Shown: positions 1 through 8,580 of the stretch, piece after piece | Position numbering within the stretch: position 1 is the stretch's first letter | Layout: every line of letters begins with the position of its first letter | The notes under the pieces: model-generated | The model's database searches: none | The model's input: only the letters and a program-made list of their open reading frames with translations | What the model was told of the DNA's origin: nothing | Assembly: GCF_049994905.1 (NCBI RefSeq) | Contig: NZ_CP188258.1 | Location: 3,720,001 to 3,784,000, forward strand | Origin: Diaminobutyricibacter sp049994905 | Lineage (GTDB): Bacteria > Actinomycetota > Actinomycetes > Actinomycetales > Microbacteriaceae | Length of the DNA: 64,000 nucleotides | Direction: 5' to 3' | Made by a program: the position numbers and the translations under genes

Positions 1-55
1 TGTCGGCCGCGGTCTCGGTGTTCTGGGCGATCAGGTCAACCAGTGGAACTCTCAC
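1..55 (-). CDS. DegT/DnrJ/EryC1 aminotransferase, N-terminal fragment (runs off left edge)
   Basis: Only the first 18 codons are inside the window. They read V-R-V-P-L-V-D-L-I-A-Q-N and onward, which matches the usual opening of PLP-dependent sugar aminotransferases of the DegT/DnrJ/EryC1 family (VPxxDLxxQ). The GTG start at 53-55 overlaps the TGA stop of the upstream acetyltransferase (52-54), the same 4-nt coupling used by the rest of this cassette. It would be the second aminotransferase of the operon and presumably aminates a sugar nucleotide. Family assignment rests on the short N-terminus alone. Confidence 0.6.
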   Translation of the reverse strand, partial: MRVPLVDLIAQNTETAAD

Positions 56-681
56 AGCCGTACCCCCAACTCTCGTGCCGGCACTCCGGCCCACGTCTGT
101 CCTTCCGGGACGTCGGTGAGAACCACCGCCCCCATTCCGATCGTCGCGCCCGCCCCGATGGAGACCTTCTGGCGGACCGACGCATTCATTCCCAGGTATG
201 CCGCCTCGCCGATACGGGCGACCCCTCCGACAGCGACGCCCGCTGCGAAGGTGACGTAGTCGTCGACGATGTCATCGTGCGTGAGGGTGCAGTTCGGCAT
301 GACCACCACGTGACGGCCCATCACGACGTCCGCCGTGAGCACGGAGCCTGCGAGGATGATGGTCCCGGGGCCCACAAGGCTGTTCGCCGAGAGCCGCGCC
401 GAATCGTCGACCAGGCTGGCGTAGCGCTCACAGCCGGCGCCGAGCGACGCGAGCCGGCCGACGATCGACCGGCGTGCCGCTCCGGAACCGACGCACACGA
501 CGATCGAGCCGGGAAGCTCGGCGGCCATGTCGATTCCGCCGAGCACGTCGACGCCCCCGATGGGGTGACCGTGGAGGCCGGCGTCGTCGTCGAGCACGCC
601 GATCACCCGGTAGGCCGACTGCTGCATGGCCATCACTTCGCGCGCGAGGCCGCTCGCTCCGACGAGAATAAGGTCCCTCAC
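52..681 (-). CDS. NeuD/PglD-type sugar O/N-acetyltransferase
   Basis: A 209-residue acyltransferase. The N-terminus (LILVGASGLAREV) is the small nucleotide-sugar-binding Rossmann-like domain of the NeuD/PglD family. Residues about 90-205 form hexapeptide left-handed beta-helix turns and end with the typical WAGVPAREL. The His-Asp pair in CTLTHDD sits where PglD has its catalytic base. These enzymes acetylate an amino sugar or sialic-acid-like sugar nucleotide with acetyl-CoA. The GTG start (679-681) overlaps the stop of the preceding aminotransferase, and its own stop overlaps the next gene. The exact sugar cannot be read from sequence. Confidence 0.85.
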   Translation of the reverse strand: MRDLILVGASGLAREVMAMQQSAYRVIGVLDDDAGLHGHPIGGVDVLGGIDMAAELPGSIVVCVGSGAARRSIVGRLASLGAGCERYASLVDDSARLSANSLVGPGTIILAGSVLTADVVMGRHVVVMPNCTLTHDDIVDDYVTFAAGVAVGGVARIGEAAYLGMNASVRQKVSIGAGATIGMGAVVLTDVPEGQTWAGVPARELGVRL

Positions 682-1829
682 GCTGCACCCCGCAGTGCTG
701 CCGCGCCGCGAAGAGCGTCGATCACCCGATTCTGCTCCTCATCGGTCATCTGGTGGAAGACCGGAAGGATGAGCGTGTTGGTGGTCAGCCGCTCGGTCAC
801 CGGCAACGGCCCTCCTCCCGTATCGCGATCGCGATACGCCGGCTGGAGGTGCGACGCCATGATTCCACGCCTGGCCGACACGTCGGCCTGCGCGAGCGCT
901 TCGAGCACTCCGTCGCGGTCGGTGCCGAACGACGGTTCGACCTCGACCCAATAGGACTGGAAGTTGGCCGTGCCCCACGACGGGTCCGCGACCGGTCGCA
1001 GCCCGTCGATGGACGCCAGTTCGCTTGCATAGGCGGCGGCGATCTCACGCCTGCGCGCGACGATCGCGGGAAGTTTGCCCAGCTGCACGATTCCGACGGC
1101 AGCCTGCAGGTCGGTCATGCGGTAGTTGAAGCCGACTTCGAGGTACTCCTCCGCCGGAGCGAGCACACTCGCCTGGCGATCCTTCGCCGAGATGCTCATG
1201 GCGTGTTCGCGCAGCCGCCGCGCGCGGGCGGCCCACTCCGCGTTCGCTGTGGTGAGCATCCCGCCCTCACCGGTCGTGAGCAGTTTGCGCGGGTGGAACG
1301 ACCACGCCGCGACGTCGGCGCCTGCGCCGACCGAACGCCCCTTGTAAGTGGAACCGGCACCACATGCTGCGTCTTCAACGACGACGATTCCGAGCGGATC
1401 GCACAGGGCGCGGATCGAATCGAGGTCGACCGGGACGCCGCCCTGGTCGACGGCGATGACGGCGCGCGTGCGATCGGTGAGCGCGGCCTCGACCGTCTCC
1501 GCGGTGAGGTTCCCCGTGGTCTCGTCGACGTCGGCGAACACGGGCCGCGCACCGACATAGGTCGGCGCGTTCGCCGTCGCGATGAACGAGAACGACGGCA
1601 CGACGACGTCGTCGCCGGGGCCGACCCCCGCCACCACGAGCGCTAGGTGGAGGGCCGTCGTGCAATTCGACGTCGCCACCGCGTTCTGCGCATCCATCGC
1701 ACCCGAGAACTCGTCCTCGAACCGCGCGACGCGGGGCCCCTGGGCCACCCAGCCGGACCCGATCACCTCGGTGACCGCGGCGATCTCCTCTTCGCCGAGC
1801 CACGGCTTCATGACGTTGATGCGGCTCAT
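678..1829 (-). CDS. DegT/DnrJ/EryC1 family sugar aminotransferase
   Basis: A 383-residue PLP-dependent enzyme that transfers an amino group, usually from glutamate, to a keto-sugar nucleotide. It opens with MKPWLGEEE and SGWVAQGPRVARFE, has the TSNCTTALHLAL phosphate-site segment (about 53-64), an aspartate in VVEDAACG, and the PLP lysine K182 in SFHPRKLLTTGEGG. The ATG at 1827-1829 overlaps the TGA of the epimerase gene, which fixes the start; a longer reading frame upstream has no support. It lies between the epimerase and the acetyltransferase, the order expected for making an N-acetylated amino sugar in polysaccharide or glycan synthesis. Confidence 0.92.
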   Translation of the reverse strand: MSRINVMKPWLGEEEIAAVTEVIGSGWVAQGPRVARFEDEFSGAMDAQNAVATSNCTTALHLALVVAGVGPGDDVVVPSFSFIATANAPTYVGARPVFADVDETTGNLTAETVEAALTDRTRAVIAVDQGGVPVDLDSIRALCDPLGIVVVEDAACGAGSTYKGRSVGAGADVAAWSFHPRKLLTTGEGGMLTTANAEWAARARRLREHAMSISAKDRQASVLAPAEEYLEVGFNYRMTDLQAAVGIVQLGKLPAIVARRREIAAAYASELASIDGLRPVADPSWGTANFQSYWVEVEPSFGTDRDGVLEALAQADVSARRGIMASHLQPAYRDRDTGGGPLPVTERLTTNTLILPVFHQMTDEEQNRVIDALRGAAALRGAA

Positions 1830-2821
1830 GAGGTCACCAGCGACCGGCCGGCCGCGATCTCGTCCCGCAGGGGACGCCACCATGCAACGAGCTCCCGCAG
1901 GCCGTCCGAGAGCGGGACCTCGGCGACGAAGCCGAGGTCGTCGCGGGCCGCCGAGACATCCGCCAGCCGCCGCGTGACCCCGTTGACCGCGCGTTCAGGT
2001 CCGTGTTCGACGCTGAGGTCGGAGTCCATGGCCTCGAGCAGCGCTTCTGCGAGCCCCAGCAGGCTCGTCTCGGTGCCGCTGGCGATGTTGTAGACGCCCT
2101 CGGTCAGGTCGCTGGAGGCGGCGAGCAGGTTCGCTCGGGCGATGTCGCGGGTGAACACGAAGTCCATCGTCTGCAGTCCGTCGCCGAAGATCAGTGGGGG
2201 CTTGCCGTCGGCGATGCGTTCCATCCACCGCACGAGCACCTCGGTGTAGAGGCCATGCACATCCATGCGTGGACCGTACACGTTGAAGTACCGCAGGACA
2301 ACGTAATCGAGCCCGTTCATCGCGCGGAAGCTGCGCAGCATCCCCTCATTGAACGACTTGGCGGCACCGTAGAACGTGTCGTTGTTGTGATGGTGGTGCC
2401 GCTCCGACGTCGGGAACGCTTCAGCGAGGCCGTAGACGGATGCGCTGGATGCGCTGACCAGCTTGCCGACACCGTGCTCGACCGCCGCTTCGTACACGTT
2501 GAAGCTTCCGTCGACCAGCACTTCGAGCGCCAGGCGCGGCTCCTCGGCGCACTGCGTGATGCGGATGGCCGCCTCGTGGAAGACGAGATCCTTGCCGCGC
2601 GTCACATCGTGCACGAGGTCGCGGTCGCGCAGGTCGCCTTCGACGAACGTCACGCGCCCGGAGGCGAGCGCATCGTCGAGATTGGCCAGGCGGCCGCGCA
2701 CCAGGTTGTCGAGCACATCCACATGGGCGACGCCCGCATCGAGCAGCTGGTCGACGATCTCGGAACCGATCGTTCCAGCGCCGCCCGTCACCAGGACGTC
2801 GGCACCGGCGAGCGCGGTCAT
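1826..2821 (-). CDS. NAD-dependent sugar-nucleotide epimerase/dehydratase
   Basis: A 331-residue extended short-chain dehydrogenase (SDR). It shows the NAD-binding GGAGTIGS (13-20), the aspartate segment VLDNLVRG, a catalytic serine region SASSASVYG (123-131) and the YxxxK pair Y151/K155. Similar proteins epimerise or dehydrate UDP- or dTDP-sugars. A run of histidines (RHHHHNN, 141-147) just before the active-site tyrosine is unusual. The ATG at 2819-2821 overlaps the stop of the oxidoreductase gene, so the much longer open frame upstream is not the start. It belongs to the same tightly coupled cassette; substrate unknown. Confidence 0.9.
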   Translation of the reverse strand: MTALAGADVLVTGGAGTIGSEIVDQLLDAGVAHVDVLDNLVRGRLANLDDALASGRVTFVEGDLRDRDLVHDVTRGKDLVFHEAAIRITQCAEEPRLALEVLVDGSFNVYEAAVEHGVGKLVSASSASVYGLAEAFPTSERHHHHNNDTFYGAAKSFNEGMLRSFRAMNGLDYVVLRYFNVYGPRMDVHGLYTEVLVRWMERIADGKPPLIFGDGLQTMDFVFTRDIARANLLAASSDLTEGVYNIASGTETSLLGLAEALLEAMDSDLSVEHGPERAVNGVTRRLADVSAARDDLGFVAEVPLSDGLRELVAWWRPLRDEIAAGRSLVTS

Positions 2822-3882
2822 CGCGTCTCTCCGATCAGCACGCGGTCTGCTTCGACCGGGGTGACCGCACCGGATCCACCGAGGCTGCGCGTGGCCGCTT
2901 CGAGCACGGAGAGCACTCTGAGGCCGGCCTGGCCGTCGGTGCGCGGAGCCCGCCTCTCCCGGATGCTGGCGGCGAACTCGCTCGCCATGCTTCCGAGCGC
3001 CTCCTTCTCGGGGAGCGCCGGCGACCAGGTGTCGCCGAGGCGGTAGGAGACTGTCGCGGCCTTCCGCTCCGCTCCGTCGAGTGCCTGGAGCCCGAGGTCG
3101 ACTCCGCGGTCGTAGACGCTCAGCCTCTGCTGCGGGTTGAGGTCGTCCCACACGAGCGTCCGTTTCGTTCCGCCGATCACCATCTGGCGGATCTTGGTGG
3201 GGCTGAGCCAGTTCACGTGAACGTGGGCGATCGCACCGTTCGCGAGGGGAAGCACGAGGTAGCCGACACACGCTTTGCCGGCGCCGAGCGGATCCGCCCC
3301 GTGGGCAGAGACCGTCGTCGGGTGGAGGCCACCAGGGAGGATGAAGTCGATGATCGAGAGGTCGTGAGGTGCGAGGTCCCAGAACACGTCGACGTCCGGC
3401 TGGATGAGGCCGAGGTTGATGCGCACGGAGTCGATGAACAGGATGTCGCCGAGCGCGCCCTCCTCGACGAGCTCGCGGATCTTGAGCACGGCCGGTGTAT
3501 AGCAGTAGGTGTGGTCGGCCATGAGCACGAGACCGCTCGCCGCCGCCATCTCCACCATCGCCCGGCCGCGTTCGCCGGTGTCGGCGAGCGGCTTCTCCAC
3601 CATGACGTGTTTGCCCGCGGCAAGAGCAGCGAGCGCGATCCCATGGTGGGTTCGCGCCGGCGTCGCGACCGCGATCGCATCGATGTCATCGCTGAGCAGG
3701 AGCTCGTCGAGGTCGGTGACGACGCGCACGCCGCCCACCTGGTCGGCGAGCCGCTGGGCGCGTTCACCGTCGAGGTCGCAGATCGCGACGAGGTCCCATT
3801 CGGGACTGCTCCTGAAGTTCCGGGCGAGGTTCGGGCCCCAGTAGCCGGCGCCGACCACAGCGATACGCAATTGTTCTGTCAC
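2818..3882 (-). CDS. Gfo/Idh/MocA family sugar-nucleotide oxidoreductase
   Basis: A 354-residue NAD(P)-dependent dehydrogenase of the Gfo/Idh/MocA family. The Rossmann motif GAGYWGPN is at residues 11-18, the family motif MVEKPLAD follows near residue 95, and the C-terminal part is the family's beta-sheet domain. WbpB-type members oxidise a UDP-sugar at C3 ahead of an aminotransferase and an acetyltransferase, exactly the partners found here. The GTG at 3880-3882 is preferred because the conserved fold begins four residues later; an upstream ATG would add 20 residues. It is the first gene of the five-gene coupled cassette and lies 68 nt after the giant surface protein. Confidence 0.87.
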   Translation of the reverse strand: MTEQLRIAVVGAGYWGPNLARNFRSSPEWDLVAICDLDGERAQRLADQVGGVRVVTDLDELLLSDDIDAIAVATPARTHHGIALAALAAGKHVMVEKPLADTGERGRAMVEMAAASGLVLMADHTYCYTPAVLKIRELVEEGALGDILFIDSVRINLGLIQPDVDVFWDLAPHDLSIIDFILPGGLHPTTVSAHGADPLGAGKACVGYLVLPLANGAIAHVHVNWLSPTKIRQMVIGGTKRTLVWDDLNPQQRLSVYDRGVDLGLQALDGAERKAATVSYRLGDTWSPALPEKEALGSMASEFAASIRERRAPRTDGQAGLRVLSVLEAATRSLGGSGAVTPVEADRVLIGETR

Positions 3883-3950
3883 TTTGTGCCCCCAGACACC
3901 TTTCGTGTTCGAAGCCGCTCGGGCAGCGGCCCCGTCATGCATTCCCTACG

Positions 3951-6900
3951 TCACGGCGAGGCGACGAAGTGGATATCGACCCAGTAGTTGTGTGAGACCG
4001 CTTGATCGGGGAATCCCGTCGAGTACGAGTACGCTCCACCATTTGCGAGTGTGGAGAGCGCCCCGTTCGTCACAGGATTCGTCAGTGCTCCCGGATCCAC
4101 CGCATAGGCGGACCAGGTCGTGTGGTAGCTGGCCCGGTACTCGACGCCCGGCTGGATCACCACAGGCGTGGTGAAGTACACGTCTTGCCAGCCGCTCGCG
4201 GTCTCCGCCGTGTAATTGGCGGTCGCGAGCAGTGTTCCGGTCGCCGACCAGAGCGACGCGGTGTGCGTTCCCGTATCACCGGACCCCTTGTAGAAGCGGA
4301 TGCCTGTGACCGAGCCGGCGTGCGAGGTGGTGAACCTCACACCGAGCTGAACGGGGTTGCCGTCAGGCCAGGCCGTGTTGGCCGGCACACTGGCGTCAGG
4401 GAAGATCGAGGCTCCGGCAGCCGGGTTCGGCGAGGGCGACGGTGTGGGTGTCGGCGTCGGCGTCGGTGTCGGTGTCGGCGTTGGCGTTGGCGTGGGCGTC
4501 GACCCGCCACCACCGCCGCCACCGGATGAGGCCGTCGGAGTGAATACCACGTCGACGAAGTAGTTCGTCGCGTTGTACGAGTAGGTCGGGAAGCCTCCTG
4601 TGGCGCCGTAGAGGTATCGCCCGTTCGTGCTTGTCCCTGCCGTCAGCGGACCGCTCGTCTTCGCCGAACTGAAGTAGTTCTGCGTGTACGAGTAGTTGCC
4701 GGTCGGCGCGAAGTACGACACCGTGTAGGTCTGGCCCGCAGACAGCGCCACCGGTGAACTCAGCGTTGCAGTTTGCCAGCCGGAAGCGGTCTCATTCGTG
4801 AACGTGACGGTCGCCAGCCGAGTTCCGGCGGCAGACCACAGCGAGCCTGTGTGAGTTCCGGTGTTCGTCGCCGACTTGAAGAACCGGATCGCACTCACGG
4901 TGCCGTCCTGGCTCGGGCTGAAGGTCACGCCCAGTTCGACGGCAGACGCGTCGTTCGTCGCGGTGGATGCGGGCAGCTCGCTTCCGAACAGCGTGAAACT
5001 CGTCTGCGTGGTCGCTTTCGTGGAGAAGGACCATGTCTGCGTGCCGAGGGTCGCCCCCTCGACCGAGACGATCCCTGACACGCTCACCGAGATGTCGGCT
5101 CCGGCGGGAAGTGGCTGGGACGGCGTGAAGGTGAGCGTCGCACCATCCGTCGAGAGAGCGGTCGTGCCGGCGATCGAGGATCCACCGCTGGTGACGGCGA
5201 CGCTGTACCCGGCTGCTAGCGGAACGGAGAAGGCGATCGAGATGGGCGACGTGACAGGGATGTCCACTGCAGCACTGGCAGGCGACTGGCTGACCACGGC
5301 TTCGGGCGACGCCGTCTTGTTGAACACGACATCGACCAGGTAGTTGCTGGTCGACTGCGAGTTGGGGAACGCGTCAGTGTAGTTGTAGGCGCCGGTGTTG
5401 TAGCCAGCGATCAACGTACCCCGCGTGATGCCGCTGCCGCCGAAGTCCCCGGGAGTGACCGAATAGTTCCCCGTCGTGCTGCGGTAGGAGACGAGGTAGT
5501 CGGTGTTGGCGGCGATTGCCACTGGCGTGCTGAACGTCACCGTCTGCCAGCCCGAGGTCGACTCACCGGTGAAGGTCGCGCTCGCGAGCTTCGTGCCACC
5601 GGCGCTCCACAGCGTTCCCACGTGGGTCCCAGTGTTCGCAGCGTTCTTGTAGAACCGCATGCCTGTGACGGTTCCGGACGCCGTACTTGCGAAGCGCAAG
5701 CCGAGTGTTACGGGGTTGTCCGCAACCTCAAGGGTGGTCGGGACCGTCGCGTCGGTGAACAGGCCGCAGGGGCAGGTTCCCACCGGCGGCGCCGGTTTGA
5801 CGGTCGTGAAGCTCCAGGTCTTGCCGGATGACAGCACCAGGCCGGTCGTGTCCGTCGCCGTCAGCGCGACGGAGTAGACCACGAAGCCGTTCAGGGCGCT
5901 GGTGGGTGTGAAGGTCGCCGTGCGCGTCGTTGCCGTATATGAGGTCGTTCCCGCAACCGCATTGCCGAGTGAGTCCTTCACAGTGAACACGATGGATGCA
6001 GGCGTGACCGGCTTGGAGAACGCGGCGCCGATCGTCGTCGACTGCGGAACGCTGGACGAGCCGGGCAGCGGCCACTGTCCGGTCGCGGCGAGCGGCGAGT
6101 TGTCTGTGGTGACAAAGGTCGCGTCGACGAAGTAATTCGCCTGGTTGTAGGAACTCGTCGGGTATTGTCCGAGGGTCGTGCTGTACACGCCGGCCGGCAC
6201 ACTGCCGAATCCGCCGGCCACCGCCATCGGCGCGCTCGAGCGCCCGCGAGACGACCAGTAGGAGGACGTTGCCGAGTAGTGGCCGTTGGGCGCGCTGTAC
6301 GAGATCGTATAGGTGGTGCCTGCGGTCACGGACACGTACGACGGGAAGGTGGCCGACTGCCAGCCCGACGCGGTCTCGTTCGTGAAGGCCACCGTGGCGA
6401 GCCGGGTACCGCTGGAATCCCAGAGGGAGCCGGTGTGGCTACCCGTGTTCGCGGCCGCCTTATAGAAGCGCACGCCTGAGATGAAACCGGCCTGGGTGGG
6501 CGTGAACTTCAGCCCGACCTCGACGGGCGACGCGTCCCCGGCGTCGGCGACCGTCGGCGCCTCTGTGCCGAAGACTGTATACGGGGCCGTGGTCGTCACC
6601 GGCCTGCTCGTCGGGGTCGATGAGATGTTGCCGCTGTCGTCTGTCGCTCGCGCCTGGATCGTCTGGGTGCCGACACCGTGCTGGATGTACGTGTACGTCC
6701 AGCTGGTCGTTCCGCTTGCCGGGTGCCAGGTGCTGCCACCGTCGGCGGAGACCTCGACGCCGGCGACCACGCCGCCGACGTCCGCTGCGGTCCCCGTCAC
6801 GGTGACCGAGGCGCCGTTCGCGATGCTCGCTCCGGAGGCCGGTGTCGTGATGGTCGTCGTCGGGGCGGTGTGGTCGGTGCTCGCCGTCACGCCCACCAGC

Positions 6901-8516
6901 CCAGACATCAGAGTGGACGGTTGGGCGCCCATGTCCGCGAGGATGTTGACCTGGGCCTGCTGCATCCTCACATCAGCGGGTGCTCCCGCCCCGTCGTGCT
7001 CCTGGTCGAGGCCCCACGACCACTGGATGGTTCCTGCTGAGAAGACAAGGGCTCCGCTCGGCGCACGGTAGAGCGTGACGTGGTGCGTTGTCGTTCCGGG
7101 GCCCACCGTGTTCCCGAAGTCCAGCATTTCTTGCGGAACCGCTCCCGTAGTCGTCGAGAGGTCGACCAGACCGGCAGGCCGGAACCCGTTGTCGAGATCT
7201 TCGTCGGACTCGTAGCCGACCGTGTGCGCCGCCAGTGCAGCTGTGGTCCCCGCGGCGAGCGAAGACAGGCCGGTATTACGCCACAGTCTCGTCTTGCCCT
7301 CGGCCGCGGTCACGGTTATCGGCAGATCACTGATGGTCGACATGTACATCGTTCCGCTGACCGCGTTCTCCGGCAAGCCGGCACCGTTCGCCTGTGACGC
7401 GAATCGCGGGTCACGCCACGTGCCCGTCCACTCGGCAGTCGGGTCGATCTTCGCATTGCTCCAGGTCTCTTTGTATGAAACGAGTGTGCGATAGTTCGTC
7501 GGCGTGCCAGCGACCGACGGTTCGTAGCGCGTGTGCCAGTACATCTCGTTGCCGGAGAGGAACTGCGCGTTCACCCCTGCGTTGATCGCCGCCTGCACAT
7601 TGGCACGTTGCGCCGCAGACCAGTACTCGTCGTGACCCACCGAAAGGAACACCTTGTGGTTCGTGAGCTCGGCACCATTGCGGTCGGTGTCGACGCCACT
7701 GAAGTATGAGACGTCGTACCCGTTCTTCTCGAGGAACCTCACCTCGGGATATTCGTTCGCGAAGTAGAAGTCGCGCCCGCTGTTTTGATCGCGAGTGGTC
7801 ACGGGACGGTTGTAGCTGACCTTGTAGGCGCGCCCGGGGCCTGCGCCCTGGTAGAAGTCCGCCCCGCCGTACGTGTTGTAGGCCTCCCAGGTCGGGTCCG
7901 AGGTCTGGAAGAGCACGGTCGAGTGGCTGGCGTCGTTGCGCACGATGAAGGTGATCTGGCTGTCGTCGCCGTTGTCCGTGCGGGTCAGATGTGCGATGTA
8001 CACACCGGAGACGGCGTCGCTCGGGACCGCCCACGACGCCGAAACGCCCCAGTTGCCGCAGTCGTAGAGCTGTGTCGTGGCGTCGGTGACGCACGGGGGT
8101 TGGATCTGGGGAAGCGTGGCCGACGGTGTCACGTCCGCGATCTTGCGTGCGCCGAGGCCCTGGTAGTAGCCGGTGCGGAAGATTTGGATCGTGTACGCCT
8201 TGGCATTCGTGTCGATCTTGAAGCTGATGGTCCCGCCGACGTTCACGCTGATGTCGGTCGAAAAGCCCTGGATGTCGCTGTCGCCGGCACCCTGGATGTC
8301 CCAGACGGACGGGTCCGTTCCCGGCAGCGCGTTCTCGCACACGATCGGGTTGGGCGCAGTCCCACAGCCACCCGTCGCACTCGCGGACGATGCGCCAAAC
8401 GCCATGAGCAGCCAGGTGATGAGCAGCACGACCATCGCCGCGGCAGTGGCGACGACAGGTGTAGACCAATATCCTTGAGGCCAGGCACGCAGATTCGGGT
8501 TCTGAGTTTTCCTCAC
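3951..8516 (-). CDS. Giant secreted multidomain protein: DMFase-like domain, Ig-like domains and four DUF4082-like modules
   Basis: About 1520 residues. A basic N-terminus and one hydrophobic stretch (about 23-48) look like a long signal peptide or membrane anchor. Residues about 75-540 resemble the C-terminal domain of the N,N-dimethylformamidase large subunit (LSVGHDEYW, FLSGNEMYWHTR). An Ig-like domain follows at about 550-640. Four related modules of about 140 residues come next, each with G-x-R-F-Y/F-K...N/DTGxHxGxLW (DUF4082-like), interleaved with two Ig-like (Big_5-type) domains. A Thr-Pro repeat linker precedes the last module. The fold list predicts a surface or extracellular carbohydrate-associated protein; enzymatic activity of the DMFase-like part is unproven. 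Start uncertain: GTG 8516 has a GGGA upstream, while TTG at 8534 would add six residues. Confidence 0.75.
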   Translation of the reverse strand: MRKTQNPNLRAWPQGYWSTPVVATAAAMVVLLITWLLMAFGASSASATGGCGTAPNPIVCENALPGTDPSVWDIQGAGDSDIQGFSTDISVNVGGTISFKIDTNAKAYTIQIFRTGYYQGLGARKIADVTPSATLPQIQPPCVTDATTQLYDCGNWGVSASWAVPSDAVSGVYIAHLTRTDNGDDSQITFIVRNDASHSTVLFQTSDPTWEAYNTYGGADFYQGAGPGRAYKVSYNRPVTTRDQNSGRDFYFANEYPEVRFLEKNGYDVSYFSGVDTDRNGAELTNHKVFLSVGHDEYWSAAQRANVQAAINAGVNAQFLSGNEMYWHTRYEPSVAGTPTNYRTLVSYKETWSNAKIDPTAEWTGTWRDPRFASQANGAGLPENAVSGTMYMSTISDLPITVTAAEGKTRLWRNTGLSSLAAGTTAALAAHTVGYESDEDLDNGFRPAGLVDLSTTTGAVPQEMLDFGNTVGPGTTTHHVTLYRAPSGALVFSAGTIQWSWGLDQEHDGAGAPADVRMQQAQVNILADMGAQPSTLMSGLVGVTASTDHTAPTTTITTPASGASIANGASVTVTGTAADVGGVVAGVEVSADGGSTWHPASGTTSWTYTYIQHGVGTQTIQARATDDSGNISSTPTSRPVTTTAPYTVFGTEAPTVADAGDASPVEVGLKFTPTQAGFISGVRFYKAAANTGSHTGSLWDSSGTRLATVAFTNETASGWQSATFPSYVSVTAGTTYTISYSAPNGHYSATSSYWSSRGRSSAPMAVAGGFGSVPAGVYSTTLGQYPTSSYNQANYFVDATFVTTDNSPLAATGQWPLPGSSSVPQSTTIGAAFSKPVTPASIVFTVKDSLGNAVAGTTSYTATTRTATFTPTSALNGFVVYSVALTATDTTGLVLSSGKTWSFTTVKPAPPVGTCPCGLFTDATVPTTLEVADNPVTLGLRFASTASGTVTGMRFYKNAANTGTHVGTLWSAGGTKLASATFTGESTSGWQTVTFSTPVAIAANTDYLVSYRSTTGNYSVTPGDFGGSGITRGTLIAGYNTGAYNYTDAFPNSQSTSNYLVDVVFNKTASPEAVVSQSPASAAVDIPVTSPISIAFSVPLAAGYSVAVTSGGSSIAGTTALSTDGATLTFTPSQPLPAGADISVSVSGIVSVEGATLGTQTWSFSTKATTQTSFTLFGSELPASTATNDASAVELGVTFSPSQDGTVSAIRFFKSATNTGTHTGSLWSAAGTRLATVTFTNETASGWQTATLSSPVALSAGQTYTVSYFAPTGNYSYTQNYFSSAKTSGPLTAGTSTNGRYLYGATGGFPTYSYNATNYFVDVVFTPTASSGGGGGGGSTPTPTPTPTPTPTPTPTPTPSPSPNPAAGASIFPDASVPANTAWPDGNPVQLGVRFTTSHAGSVTGIRFYKGSGDTGTHTASLWSATGTLLATANYTAETASGWQDVYFTTPVVIQPGVEYRASYHTTWSAYAVDPGALTNPVTNGALSTLANGGAYSYSTGFPDQAVSHNYWVDIHFVASP
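4440..4500 (-). repeat. Thr-Pro codon repeat (linker of the giant surface protein)
   Basis: A GT/GC-rich run with a 6-nt period that encodes alternating Thr-Pro before the last DUF4082-like module. Synonymous third positions vary, so it reads as a selected linker rather than a pure microsatellite. Such tracts are prone to length change. Confidence 0.8.
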
Positions 8517-8553
8517 ATCTCGACAATCCCACAAATGAGGGTTACTCGCATAC

Positions 8554-8566
8554 CCCCCAAAGGGGG
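8554..8566. other. Small C5/G5 hairpin between amidohydrolase and surface-protein genes
   Basis: CCCCC-AAA-GGGGG lies in the 64-nt gap after the amidohydrolase stop and before the surface protein start. It could act as a weak terminator or as a leader structure for the surface gene. There is no convincing T-run. Confidence 0.3.
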
Positions 8567-8580
8567 ATGAGACAGAGTTG

